Assembly: GCA_930367205.1 (NCBI GenBank)
Contig: OV884014.1
Span: 116,133,768 to 116,197,767 of the forward strand
DNA: 64,000 nt
Direction of reading: 5' to 3'
Source: Acanthosoma haemorrhoidale
Lineage: Eukaryota; Arthropoda; Insecta; Hemiptera; Acanthosomatidae
Position numbers and translations under genes: made by a program. Of this stretch, positions 34,306-46,440 are shown in pieces. Positions within the stretch are counted from its first letter, which is position 1, and each line of letters begins with the position of its first letter. The notes under the pieces are model-generated. The model ran no database searches. It was not told the DNA's origin and saw only the letters and a program-made list of their open reading frames with translations.

Positions 34306-35120
34306 TAGTTTGCCAAGAAAGTAATTTCGTTTTTTTTAGTGCGAAATAAAACTCAATTTTTCCTATACAAAAAATGAACTTTAATCGTTCAAATATCTGC
34401 CATTCTGATCCATGACCTTTTGCCATCTTTCTGGTAACTTCATGATCCCGTCCTCATAGAACTTCTGGTCCTTACCAGCAAAAAACTCAACCAAGTGCGA
34501 TTTGAGGTCATCGTTATCACTGAAATTTTTACCATTTAAGAAGTTTTGTAAACCTCGAAATAAATGACAATCCGATGGTGCAAGGTCGGGGCTGGAGGAT
34601 GCGACATCACTTCCCAACTAAGCTCCAATAGTTTAGTACGTGTTGCTGAAGATGTGTCAGGCCTCGCATTGTCGTGGTGGAACCCAAATATCGAGCTTCT
34701 GAACAAGTCCAAGACGTCTTATATGATTTTCAATTGTTGTTTGTGATAGATTTAACTGTTTTGCGATCTCTCACAGTTATATGACGATTCGATTCAATTA
34801 TTGCTTTCATTTTGTTATCATCAACTTTAGAAGGTCGACCAGAACGTTAATCATGTTTCAGTGAAAAATGCCCAGACAAATTTTTTGTGACCCGTGCCTC
34901 TTTCTTGCCTTTAGAAAATAAAAAAAGTAAAATGTGTCGAAAATGCTTACTTTTGCACTCGATGTTAAAGCTGAAGTTGTAAACAAAATTAAACGGAATT
35001 TCTTTCTAAAGGTATCGACTACCAAATCTCAAAAGAAAAAAAATTATAACATTGACAAAATAATAAGGAAACAAACATAACGGTATCTACTGGTGCGAAC
35101 CGAACTTTCTTCCCAGCCCA
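34306..35120 (-). mobile_element. mariner-C, deleted copy with both ends
   Basis: About 815 bases with imperfect terminal inverted repeats (left TTTGCCAAGAAAGTAATTTC, right GGTTCGCACC...GGAAGAAAGT in reverse). In minus orientation the helix-turn-helix half is joined to HHDNARPDTSSATRTKLLEL near 34620-34690, so the second Asp (HDNA) is kept here and the first is in the deleted segment. The third Asp follows in SPDLAPSDCH at 34575-34605. The C-terminal frame reads FRGLQNFLNGKNFSDNDDLK to ERWQKVMDQNGRYLN. It is a non-autonomous derivative. Confidence 0.87.
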
Positions 35121-35735
35121 ATAGTTTGGCGATATTACAAAATTGAGATTTCACTAGTAAAATGTTAAGTTGGATTTGCTAATATATGCCCCGACATATC
35201 TGATCTAGGACTGAGGGGCGATAGTGTTGTCCACCGACGGCGGGAAGTCAAGGGTCAGGCAGTAAATCCGCGCCAACTCTTGACTCATGAGATCAGTTGG
35301 CGGAGTAAGTGCTCTCTATACCACAGCTTAGATGCCCTCTGAGTTATGCCTCCAGTTTTACCGATAAATCCTGCCCTCTGCTAACGGAGAGCTCTGCTTC
35401 CTGGGGATAGTCTGTCCTTAATAATAACAGCTGTGCCAAGGGGACTGAACCATCGTTCTCACTCGAGCCGGAAATAATTAGACGAATCTTCTTTTATGTA
35501 GTAAATAATGTTTATAATTATATATATTAATAGTCCAGTGAAAGGGTAGGCCCTACTGGAAGTGTGATATACGGTGACTTAGTGGAGTTCAAATTAACTG
35601 TCATAGGGTGGTGTGTAACATGATTGGCAGATTGTAGGGATATTGGTACTATGGTTTAGCACCGTCTATATAGACAAGGGTTTTGTTTTCTTTTCACAGG
35701 GGGCAGAGCGAATTTTCATTGTTCAGATCAATATA
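35121..35735. other. Unassigned sequence
   Basis: 35210-35480 is GC-richer than its surroundings but shows no frame or RNA signal that I can support. Confidence 0.4.
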
Positions 35736-36097
35736 CGTAACAGGTCACGAGGCCCCTGCCGTTTTAGTCTCCGAGGAGGATTATAGGGATGAGTGGTGCA
35801 GTGCAATGACTGTGCTAGGGTATTAGGGTGGTTGCATAGGTTACTATGGAATTTTATGAACTGAAGGGATTAGTTCGAGAATGTAGGGTATATTAAGATC
35901 GTTATGAAGGGTTTTGTTGCTGACATAATAAGGGGCATTTACTATTATTCTCAGCACTTTGATTGAAAGGATTGGATGCGCTTGATGTTTGACTTTTTTG
36001 CTGCCCCCCCCCCATAACTCTATTCCGTATGTCCAGATTGGCTTAAGTATAACTTTGTAGATTTGTAGTTTATTTTCTATTGAGAGATAGGATGTCA
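35736..36097 (-). mobile_element. Jockey-A copy, RT tail only
   Basis: Minus-strand copy holding the RT tail from LSIENKLQIYKVILKPIWTY (about 36080) through VLRIIVNAPYYVSNKTLHND to the ORF end near 35750. The 3' UTR is missing, so this copy is truncated at both ends, unlike its relatives. A 10-C run at 36004-36013 lies inside and shifts the frame. Confidence 0.82.
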
Positions 36098-36520
36098 GAT
36101 CAATATACAAACTCCTTCCAAAAGTTATAAATTGGGCCGAATCGGGACTTGTAAGAGGCAGGACGTGCTTTAGACAGCAATATCTCTTTTACAAATGGCA
36201 GGAAGCTGAGCATAATATATATATATATAGTACATAGTAACTATTTTATAGTTGTTAATGTATCGATTATTTATCATAGAATAAATAATAACATACCTAT
36301 ACAGATACCTATATATTTCTTATTGTCCATTTAGTTGACTGTTCGTGGTTGAATGACATTTAGTCTTCTACACCACCAGAACCTTCACAGCCATTGAGAT
36401 CATCGATCATTCCTAAACTGCCTTCTTGATTTGTGTTAAATTAAAATATTGTATCAGTTCTATTTAGTTTTTTAGTTGTTTTTTTTTATCTGCAGACAGT
36501 TTTAGAAAACATTGATCGTT
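36098..36520. other. Unassigned AT-rich sequence
   Basis: No gene or repeat recognised. Confidence 0.4.
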
Positions 36521-36816
36521 AGTATAATAATCATTGTAGAGGGGAGTATTTTTAAAGAAAAGAAAAAAAAGCTTTATTATGAACTACAAGCAAAACACTG
36601 TTATATACAAATATTAAGAGTTACGTTACTACATACTGGGTGGAATGTCAAGGGAGGAGTGTGTGAACTGAGACATATATGTATAAGAAAAGGATAAGAT
36701 TCTAGGAAGTAGGGAGGTCTTGGAGGGATTCGGCTGAGTTCCATAAAGTCAGGAGGCAGCTAAACGTTCGGAGCAACCCCCTTCTACTTTTAGCATGATA
36801 TATAATATTAGCATTA
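36521..36816 (-). repeat. Dispersed repeat G, copy 3
   Basis: Same orientation as copy 1. TGTAGAGGGGAG, GTTACGTTACTACATACTGG, ACATATATGTATAAGAAAAG and CCCCTTCTACTTTTAG occur in the same order. Some internal blocks (the GTGGGGTCTGGGGCTAAAG part) are lost. Confidence 0.75.
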
Positions 36817-37413
36817 TAATATTCTTTGTAGGAAAATTGAAACAATAGCATCATGAAACATAGTTCGTTGAGACTTAGCCTATGATAGAGGAGGCCGTGG
36901 ATCGCTCAGCCAATGCCCTTTGTAGATTTACATAATTGCTGTTGCGCAAACCGCCTCCCTACAAATAACAGGTCCCTTGGCCAACCTACAGCCCTTTATT
37001 TAGTCTTACAAAGCTCTCTATGAGTTATAGCCTACAGCTTGATAGCTATTATTTGCCTATTTTTAATTCGTCTGAATAGGGCTAAAGATAAATGGTACAC
37101 ATTTCTTACAAATGATTCTGTCTCTGCGGCTTTGGAGGAGATATTTCAAGCCTGCCTAGGACCTATAATATAATGTCTAGTCGTACTTTCTCACTCGTGG
37201 AAATCCCATGACTAATGACCTCTCAAAACTTCGAGAAATAAGGTACCCGAGGGTCATGCGTGATGTCGATGTAACATTTCAGGAGTTGAAAAGAAAAATC
37301 TTGAAGTTATCGCCGCAAAGACAAATGGAAGCTGACTGCGAAGTTTAAGCATGACGTGGAATGGAGTAACGAAAGCTCATTAGAACAGTTGGTCATAATT
37401 GCAATTTCGAACG
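36817..37413. other. Unassigned left flank of the satellite array
   Basis: Balanced composition and no similarity to the 233-bp monomer that I can see up to the sharp boundary at 37414. No gene called. Confidence 0.45.
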
Positions 37414-40400
37414 GTCGCAGGAATCATTCTATGTGTTGCCTTCGAAGCTTTCGCCTAGTCGGAAGATTGAACAGGCTGTCGATTTTGTTTATATAAAATA
37501 TAAATGGCCTTAACAGTAAAACCTTGTCGATCTACTAAGCCAATGGCGCGCTAAAAATATGAGCAATATATTAAGAAAATAAAGTCTTGTCCATCCTCAG
37601 AATGTTCATTTACCACTCTTGACCGGAGACATTATACCATCATATTGTCGCAGGAATCATTCTATGTGTTGCCTTCGAAGCTTTCGCCTAGTCGGAAGAT
37701 TGAACAGGCTGTCGATTTTGTTTATATAAAATATAAATGGCCTTAACAGTAAAACCTTGTCGATCTACTAAGCCAATGGCGCGCTAAAAATATGAGCAAT
37801 ATATTAAGAAAATAAAGTCTTGTCCATCCTCAGAATGTTCATTTACCACTCTTGACCGGAGACATTATACCATCATATTGTCGCAGGAATCATTCTATGT
37901 GTTGCCTTCGAAGCTTTCGCCTAGTCGGAAGATTGAACAGGCTGTCGATTTTGTTTATATAAAATATAAATAGCCTTAACAGTAAAACCTTGTCGATCTA
38001 CTAAGCCAATGGCGCGCTAAAAATATGAGCAATATATTAAGAAAATAAAGTCTTGTCCATCCGCAGAATGTTCATTTACCACTCTTGACCGGAGACATTA
38101 TACCATCATATTGTCGCAGGAATCATTCTATGTGTTGCCTTCGAAGCTTTCGCCTAGTCGGAAGATTGAACAGGCTGTCGATTTTGTTTATATAAAATAT
38201 AAATGGCCTTTACAGTAAAACCTTGTCGATCTACTAAGCCAATGGCGCGCTAAAAATATGAGCAATATATTAAGAAAATAAAGTCTTGTCCACCCTCAGA
38301 ATGTTCATTTACCACTCTTGACCGGAGACATTATACCATCATATTGTCGCAGGAATCATTCTATGTGTTGCCTTCGAAGCTTTCGCCTAGTCGGAAGATT
38401 GAACAGGCTGTCGATTTTGTTTATATAAAATATAAATGGCCTTAACAGTAAAACCTTGTCGATCTACTAAGCCAATGGCGCGCTAAAAATATGAGCAATA
38501 TATTAAGAAAATAAAGTCTTGTCCATCCTCAGAATGTTCATTTACCACTCTTGACCGGAGACATTATACCATCATATTGTCGCAGGAATCATTCTATGTG
38601 TTGCCTTCGAAGCTTTCGCCTAGTCGGAAGATTGAACAGGCTGTCGATTTTGTTTATATAAAATATAAATGGCCTTAACAGTAAAACCTTGTCGATCTAC
38701 TAAGCCAATGGCGCGCTAAAAATATGAGCAATATATTAAGAAAATAAAGTCTTGTCCATCCTCAGAATGTTCATTTACCACTCTTGACCGGAGACATTAT
38801 ACCATCATATTGTCGCAGGAATCATTCTATGTGTTGCCTTCGAAGCTTTCGCCTAGTCGGAAGATTGAACAGGCTGTCGATTTTGTTTATATAAAATATA
38901 AATGGCCTTTACAGTAAAACCTTGTCGATCTACTAAGCCAATGGCGCGCTAAAAATATGAGCAATATATTAAGAAAATAAAGTCTTGTCCACCCTCAGAA
39001 TGTTCATTTACCACTCTTGACCGGAGACATTATACCATCATATTGTCGCAGGAATCATTCTATGTGTTGCCTTCGAAGCTTTCGCCTAGTCGGAAGATTG
39101 AACAGGCTGTCGATTTTGTTTATATAAAATATAAATGGCCTTAACAGTAAAACCTTGTCGATCTACTAAGCCAATGGCGCGCTAAAAATATGAGCAATAT
39201 ATTAAGAAAATAAAGTCTTGTCCATCCTCAGAATGTTCATTTACCACTCTTGACCGGAGACATTATACCATCATATTGTCGCAGGAATCATTCTATGTGT
39301 TGCCTTCGAAGCTTTCGCCTAGTCGGAAGATTGAACAGGCTGTCGATTTTGTTTATATAAAATATAAATGGCCTTAACAGTAAAACCTTGTCGATCTACT
39401 AAGCCAATGGCGCGCTAAAAATATGAGCAATATATTAAGAAAATAAAGTCTTGTCCATCCTCAGAATGTTCATTTACCACTCTTGACCGGAGACATTATA
39501 CCATCATATTGTCGCAGTAATCATTCTATGTGTTGCCTTCGAAGCTTTCGCCTAGTCGGAAGATTGAACAGGCTGTCGATTTTGTTTATATAAAATATAA
39601 ATGGCCTTAACAGTAAAACCTTGTCGATCTACTAAGCCAATGGCGCGCTAAAAATATGAGCAATATATTAAGAAAATAAAGTCTTGTCCATCCTCAGAAT
39701 GTTCATTTACCACTCTTGACCGGAGACATTATACCATCATATTGTCGCAGGAATCATTCTATGTGTTGCCTTCGAAGCTTTCGCCTAGTCGGAAGATTGA
39801 ACAGGCTGTCGATTTTGTTTATATAAAATATAAATGGCCTTAACAGTAAAACCTTGTCGATCTACTAAGCCAATGGCGCGCTAAAAATATGAGCAATATA
39901 TTAAGAAAATAAAGTCTTGTCCATCCTCAGAATGTTCATTTACCACTCTTGACCGGAGACATTATACCATCATATTGTCGCAGTAATCATTCTATGTGTT
40001 GCCTTCGAAGCTTTCGCCTAGTCGGAAGATTGAACAGGCTGTCGATTTTGTTTATATAAAATATAAATGGCCTTAACAGTAAAACCTTGTCGATCTACTA
40101 AGCCAATGGCGCGCTAAAAATATGAGCAATATATTAAGAAAATAAAGTCTTGTCCACCCTCAGAATGTTCATTTACCACTCTTGACCGGAGACATTATAC
40201 CATCATATTGTCGCAGGAATCATTCTATGTGTTGCCTTCGAAGCTTTCGCCTAGTCGGAAGATTGAACAGGCTGTCGATTTTGTTTATATAAAATATAAA
40301 TGGCCTTAACAGTAAAACCTTGTCGATCTACTAAGCCAATGGCGCGCTAAAAATATGAGCAATATATTAAGAAAATAAAGACTTGTCCACCCTCAGAATG

Positions 40401-42795
40401 TTCATTTACCACTCTTGACCGGAGACATTATACCATCATATTGTCGCAGGAATCATTCTATGTGTTGCCTTCGAAGCTTTCGCCTAGTCGGAAGATTGAA
40501 CAGGCTGTCGATTTTGTTTATATAAAATATAAATGGCCTTAACAGTAAAACCTTGTCGATCTACTAAGCCAATGGCGCGCTAAAAATATGAGCAATATAT
40601 TAAGAAAATAAAGACTTGTCCACCCTCAGAATGTTCATTTACCACTCTTGACCGGAGACATTATACCATCATATTGTCGCAGGAATCATTCTATGTGTTG
40701 CCTTCGAAGCTTTCGCCTAGTCGGAAGATTGAACAGGCTGTCGATTTTGTTTATATAAAATATAAATGGCCTTAACAGTAAAACCTTGTCGATCTACTAA
40801 GCCAATGGCGCGCTAAAAATATGAGCAATATATTAAGAAAATAAAGACTTGTCCACCCTCAGAATGTTCATTTACCACTCTTGACCGGAGACATTATACC
40901 ATCATATTGTCGCAGTAATCATTCTATGTGTTGCCTTCGAAGCTTTCGCCTAGTCGGAAGATTGAACAGGCTGTCGATTTTGTTTATATAAAATATAAAT
41001 GGCCTTAACAGTAAAACCTTGTCGATCTACTAAGCCAATGGCGCGCTAAAAATATGAGCAATATATTAAGAAAATAAAGTCTTGTCCATCCTCAGAATGT
41101 TCATTTACCACTCTTGACCGGAGACATTATACCATCATATTGTCGCAGGAATCATTCTATGTGTTGCCTTCGAAGCTTTCGCCTAGTCGGAAGATTGAAC
41201 AGGCTGTCGATTTTGTTTATATAAAATATAAATGGCCTTAACAGTAAAACCTTGTCGATCTACTAAGCCAATGGCGCGCTAAAAATATGAGCAATATATT
41301 AAGAAAATAAAGTCTTGTCCATCCTCAGAATGTTCATTTACCACTCTTGACCGGAGACATTATACCATCATATTGTCGCAGGAATCATTCTATGTGTTGC
41401 CTTCGAAGCTTTCGCCCAGTCGGAAGATTGAACAGGCTGTCGATTTTGTTTATATAAAATATAAATGGCCTTAACAGTAAAACCTTGTCGATCTACTAAG
41501 CCAATGGCGCGCTAAAAATATGAGCAATATATTAAGAAAATAAAGTCTTGTCCATCCTCAGAATGTTCATTTACCACTCTTGACCGGAGACATTATACCA
41601 TCATATTGTCGCAGGAATCATTCTATGTGTTGCCTTCGAAGCTTTCGCCTAGTCGGAAGATTGAACAGGCTGTCGATTTTGTTTATATAAAATATAAATG
41701 GCCTTAACAGTAAAACCTTGTCGATCTACTAAGCCAATGGCGCGCTAAAAATATGAGCAATATATTAAGAAAATAAAGTCTTGTCCATCCTCAGAATGTT
41801 CATTTACCACTCTTGACCGGAGACATTATACCATCATATTGTCGCAGGAATCATTCTATGTGTTGCCTTCGAAGCTTTCGCCTAGTCGGAAGATTGAACA
41901 GGCTGTCGATTTTGTTTATATAAAATATAAATGGCCTTAACAGTAAAACCTTGTCGATCTACTAAGCCAATGGCGCGCTAAAAATATGAGCAATATATTA
42001 AGAAAATAAAGTCTTGTCCACCCTCAGAATGTTCATTTACCACTCTTGACCGGAGACATTATACCATCATATTGTCGCAGGAATCATTCTATGTGTTGCC
42101 TTCGAAGCTTTCGCCTAGTCGGAAGATTGAACAGGCTGTCGATTTTGTTTATATAAAATATAAATGGCCTTAACAGTAAAACCTTGTCGATCTACTAAGC
42201 CAATGGCGCGCTAAAAATATGAGCAATATATTAAGAAAATAAAGACTTGTCCACCCTCAGAATGTTCATTTACCACTCTTGACCGGAGACATTATACCAT
42301 CATATTGTCGCAGGAATCATTCTATGTGTTGCCTTCGAAGCTTTCGCCTAGTCGGAAGATTGAACAGGCTGTCGATTTTGTTTATATAAAATATAAATGG
42401 CCTTAACAGTAAAACCTTGTCGATCTACTAAGCCAATGGCGCGCTAAAAATATGAGCAATATATTAAGAAAATAAAGACTTGTCCACCCTCAGAATGTTC
42501 ATTTACCACTCTTGACCGGAGACATTATACCATCATATTGTCGCAGGAATCATTCTATGTGTTGCCTTCGAAGCTTTCGCCTAGTCGGAAGATTGAACAG
42601 GCTGTCGATTTTGTTTATATAAAATATAAATGGCCTTAACAGTAAAACCTTGTCGATCTACTAAGCCAATGGCGCGCTAAAAATATGAGCAATATATTAA
42701 GAAAATAAAGACTTGTCCACCCTCAGAATGTTCATTTACCACTCTTGACCGGAGACATTATACCATCATATTGTCGCAGGAATCATTCTATGTGT
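37414..42795 (+). repeat. 233-bp satellite array, 23 monomers plus 23 bp
   Basis: Successive occurrences of GTCGCAGGAATCATTCTATG fall exactly 233 bases apart (37414, 37647, 37880, 38113, 38346, 38579 and onward to 42773), giving 23.1 units with no indels. I see only seven variable positions, for example CAGGAATC/CAGTAATC, CCTTAACAG/CCTTTACAG, AAAGTCTTG/AAAGACTTG and CCATCCTC/CCACCCTC. Each unit contains GCCTTCGAAGCTTTCG, an AT-rich TATATAAAATATAAA and a GGCGCGC. No unit-length ORF exists. The right edge ends after TATGTGT, next to a LINE-B2 tail. The homogeneity implies recent amplification or ongoing homogenisation. Confidence 0.98.
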
Positions 42796-42839
42796 AATAG
42801 TAATAAGGATGTATGTGTATTGGACTTATTAACAACTAT

Positions 42840-42990
42840 CTGAAAGAATTATATTTTACGCACTCCTTAATATGCATCTACGAATGCAGCACGAGGAGAC
42901 AGCTGTAATCCAAATTTATTTATTTATTTTTGTCATTGTATATATATTATCAATTGAGAGGTTTTGAAAAAAAAAAAAAAAAAAAAAAAT
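42840..42990 (+). mobile_element. LINE-B2 3' terminus with poly(A) tail
   Basis: GCACTCCTTAATATGCATCT then ACGAATGCAGCACGAGGAGA matches the LINE-B2 UTR near 20200-20245 and 63960-64000. It ends in GAGGTTTTG and about 23 A (42967-42989). It starts within about 50 bases of the satellite edge. Confidence 0.65.
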
Positions 42991-43349
42991 GTTTTCACAG
43001 AACCCGCAGGCGATCAGGATCGCCTAGTCCCTTTTCACTTTAGATAATTTCAACCACATAAAGATCGTAGTTTTTAGGACAGTAAATGCTGAAAATGTAC
43101 GCATTTTCCTACATTTTCAAGGACAAATCCACATTGGAAATTTAAAACCTTATAATATTTATTTTATCTTATAAAATATTTAATTTTTAAAAAATAATTA
43201 CCCAGGAGGTTAAGGGGGAAAAACAAACAAAATACTTTTTCTCGGCACCCAGCACCTGGAGCATTGCTCTCTCTCTCTCTGCACTGGCGCTTGCTGCTCT
43301 ACTCGAACCATGGCTTTCTTATTCAACTACCTCTGCACCTCTCTTTCCT
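42991..43349. other. Unassigned sequence
   Basis: AT-rich at first, then a (CT)5-containing GC-richer stretch from about 43240 that may belong to repeat F, though copy 1 does not share it. No gene called. Confidence 0.35.
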
Positions 43350-43650
43350 AACCTGACAGACCCCACACTTCCCTATTGGGAATCTCTGCCTTCGTCTCAC
43401 TAAAACTAGCACCTCCTTGGAAGAGCTATCTTCCCCGCGGACAACGGTCTCCTGGGGCCCTACGAACTTTACCTTGTAGTCTCTCCCCCAGTGATCCAGT
43501 CTGCCTCTCTCCGGTTCACACTTGCCTTTGGGATCCGGACGGTTTTCCCCTACCCTTAGATACCGAGGGTGAATTCGTGGTCATTTCAAGACTACATAAA
43601 CTACCTATAATACCTACCCTATACCTCTTCTCCTGAACATAGTGCACTTT
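43350..43650 (+). repeat. Dispersed repeat F, copy 2
   Basis: Colinear with 11735-12030, from ACAGACCCCACACTTCC to CTTCTCCTGAACATAGTGCA. It carries scattered substitutions and small indels. Neither copy preserves the other's reading frame. Confidence 0.8.
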
Positions 43651-44185
43651 CAAATCATCACCATGGTACAGAGCACTTAAAACAATAGTAGATCATATTC
43701 AAGAGGAAGACAACATATCAATATATAGTTGCGAGTGAGAGGTCACACGAAGAGAAAGCTCCTTTAGAAATTGTACATTGATTCAAAAGCCTGCACATAC
43801 CCAGCTTACCAATAAACTGCTAAATGACGAAGGTGATATTTATCATAAAGGAATGATCATTGTTTGTTGCAATGCCTTCCGCGGTATGGCACTGCAACTT
43901 AAAATTGAAGTATGAAATTACTGAAGTGGACTGTATAAAAAAAAAAAGATGAAATTGGTAAGTGTTATTGGAATTGGGAACAATTTTACTGATTAAGTCT
44001 ATTGAAAATAAAATAACAAAACTTAATATATTTCGTTTGGGGGGGGGGCATGACTGGTATAAATTATAAACTAGTGAGTTAGTATATAATTTATTTTTCC
44101 TTGACTTAAGCTAAAAAAAAAGCAAAAAAAACTCTTATGTTGGGGTGGGGGTATTAATAATGTTCGTACCTCCATCTTGTCGGTC
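43651..44185. other. Unassigned AT-rich sequence
   Basis: Contains a 10-G run at 44039-44048. No gene or repeat recognised. Confidence 0.4.
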
Positions 44186-44557
44186 TCTTGCTTGATGTGC
44201 CGTCGGTGGATGAGTTCATCCGCTGGAGACACATCACGTTTTTCAACGCATTGCAGCGCCTCACAAATCCAGTGTTTAACACTCTGACCCCACCACACCT
44301 TCCGAATCGACAACAGACTGTTAAAGACTGTTAAATTAGGTTAAGAATTAGTATGTAAGTTAGTTTTAAGTTTGATCAAAAAGGTGAGCCCCATCACCTT
44401 GTAGAGTCTTGTCAATGAAGCCAAGTAGATTGTGTATCATTGTACTTGTATTGATTATGAAACTTTTATACCGATTCAGACCTTGTATTGAGTGTACCGA
44501 TGGTTTCTGTACCATATGCCCTGCATATAAAATGTAATATGTGAATAGATTCGCCTG
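44186..44557 (+). mobile_element. LINE-B copy, C-terminal codons and 3' UTR
   Basis: Starts in codons for LLDVPSVDEFIRWRHITFF-like sequence, with the normal ending NPVFNTLTPPHLPNRQQTV, then a UTR with GGTGAGCCCCATCACCTTGT at about 44382. The distal UTR (44440-44557) is diverged from the other copies and lacks the A tail. There is a short duplication of GTTAAAGACTGTTAAA at about 44318-44336. Confidence 0.8.
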
Positions 44558-45811
44558 AGAAGTTATAATGAATTATAACTTTTTCATTTTGAAGGGGATT
44601 GGGGGGGTCCGAGATTCCATATTGCCGGTCTTCTGTGACCCCATCCTCGGCTACTTCAGTCCTCTACTCCCTAATTCCGTGATATCTTATAGTTATAGTT
44701 ATAAAGTTATCGACCACGTTATGAGTGAGAGCTGCGCAACCTTTTCTCTGAGTGACTCTTTCCCTTGGCAAATGTGTGGTCGAATCAAGTCGTCCTAATT
44801 AATCACACACAGAGATTAATTGTTTTAAAAGAAACTTAGAGAGGTTCAGTGGTCAGCTGTGGAAACACCTGGTTTTAACACGATTTGATGAAAGACCGGA
44901 TATCGACTCATCAGATCTTGAGTTATATCACGGGGGTTTCTTAGCTCTTGTTGCATCGGTGCTATCCCCCCTCCCCCCTGGAGAATGTATGTAGAACGAA
45001 CGCAGCCCTGACAGAAAACGCAAACAACCACAGAGCTTCTAATCTCGTCAGTGAGTATTCCAACTGCCCTTGACTTTTTGCTTACCTTTCCCTCGCAGTA
45101 GATGCCGAACGGTAAACATACATCTTCCGTATTTGGCAACCACTACCACTATTGCCAAGACAAATGAAAACGTCAATTCGCGCAGTTATTGCACTGAGTT
45201 TATTTATGCGAAGAGTTCTCTTAAAGGCTTTCCCGATACTGCTGAGCCGGATGTAACTGACAGTGAGTCTATTAGTACCATTGGGACTGTAAAACATTAG
45301 CTGATATAAACGCGATCAATCCATGTCCGTATAACTGTAGTATAGTTAGTCTAGGCCTCGCCCTTCTCATACTAAAGAAACTATACCCCATTTCCCGGTA
45401 TTTCTTCCATTAGTTTCCTTGACATTCCTATCATAATGTTGATGATTAATGAGTGATGAGGTAGATGCAGAAGGGATTCCCTCGAAACTCCAGGATATTA
45501 GTGATAGGTTTCATTAACTTCCGAACTAGGTACGTGCAGATTTTCTTAAAGCGCTTATTTCGTTCGTTCCCTGACTCTAACCCTCTTGTCTTCCGATCAG
45601 CATCCATCCGCATTCATTACGCATGAAGTCCTACCTTCTCTTCCCGGACACTTTTCTCAAAGAAGTCTGATTACAGCAGGTGTAATTTCTTCCAAGATTG
45701 CCCAAAACCACACAGCAGTGCAGACCTTGACAAAGTACAGAGAGAAATCAAGAAGAATTCCACTTCTTTTCAGAATGCCTTATTATCATGTATTACATTG
45801 ATAGATAAACG
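44558..45811. other. Unassigned sequence; possible exon-like patch at 45586-45801
   Basis: An acceptor-like CCCTCTTGTCTTCCGATCAG (ending about 45600) precedes an open frame reading HPSAFITHEVLPSLPGHFSQ to a stop at 45799-45801. A GTGTAA donor-like site follows at about 45681. I recognise no protein and do not call a gene. Other frames at 44568-45300 overlap on opposite strands. Confidence 0.2.
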
Positions 45812-46440
45812 ACTTTATTATGATAAAATTACAATCTGCCTTATTAGGCAATAAGTAATTGAGATAAATGATCTCATTCATACCATATTTACAATTCATC
45901 ATTCACTCGCTCATTCATACAATATTTACAAGCTCCCAAATCCACATGTTTGTCACCTCCCTTGCATGCGAAAGAGGAAGCGGAGCCTTGGGAAGACCCC
46001 TCCGTCAACCGTGTCACCGGATACGAGCCAGTGGGGGCTGACGAAGAACGCGAGAGCCACACACGCTCAGAACATGATTAGAGAAACTGGCCAGGACTTC
46101 AACTGTCACGCATTTATAGCAGGTCACGAGGCAACTGCTGTTTCAGTCTCCGAGAAGGATTATAGGGATGAGTGGTGAAGTGCAATGATTGCTAGGGGAT
46201 TAAGGGGGTTGGAGAGGTTACTAAGGAATTTCATGAACTTGGAAGGGATGAGTTCGAGAATGTAAGGTGTATTAAGATCGTTATTAAGGGTTTTGTTTCT
46301 GACGTAATAAGGGGAGGTTACTATTGTTCTCAGGACGTTTGATTGAAAGGATTGGATACGCTTCATGTTCGACTTTTTTGCTGTCCCCCATAGCTCTACT
46401 CCGTATGTCCAGATTGGCTTAAGTATAACTTTGTAGATTA
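45812..46440 (-). mobile_element. Jockey-A copy with RT tail and 3' UTR
   Basis: Minus-strand copy with the AATAAAG terminus at the left (about 45812-45820, with no A tail beyond). It has the 3' UTR with one deletion near 45930 and the RT tail at the right (MKRIQSFQSNVLRTIVTSPY, then NKTLNNDLNTPYILELIPSK). It is truncated in the IYKVILKP block at about 46440. Confidence 0.87.

Noticed and set aside
37414..42795. CRISPR-like array
   Set aside because: The monomers are contiguous and near-identical over all 233 bases, with no unique spacers, in a eukaryotic context. It is satellite DNA.
37414..42795. CENP-B-box-like TTTCG...TCGGA in each monomer
   Set aside because: It does not match the CENP-B box consensus at the required positions, so no centromere claim is made.
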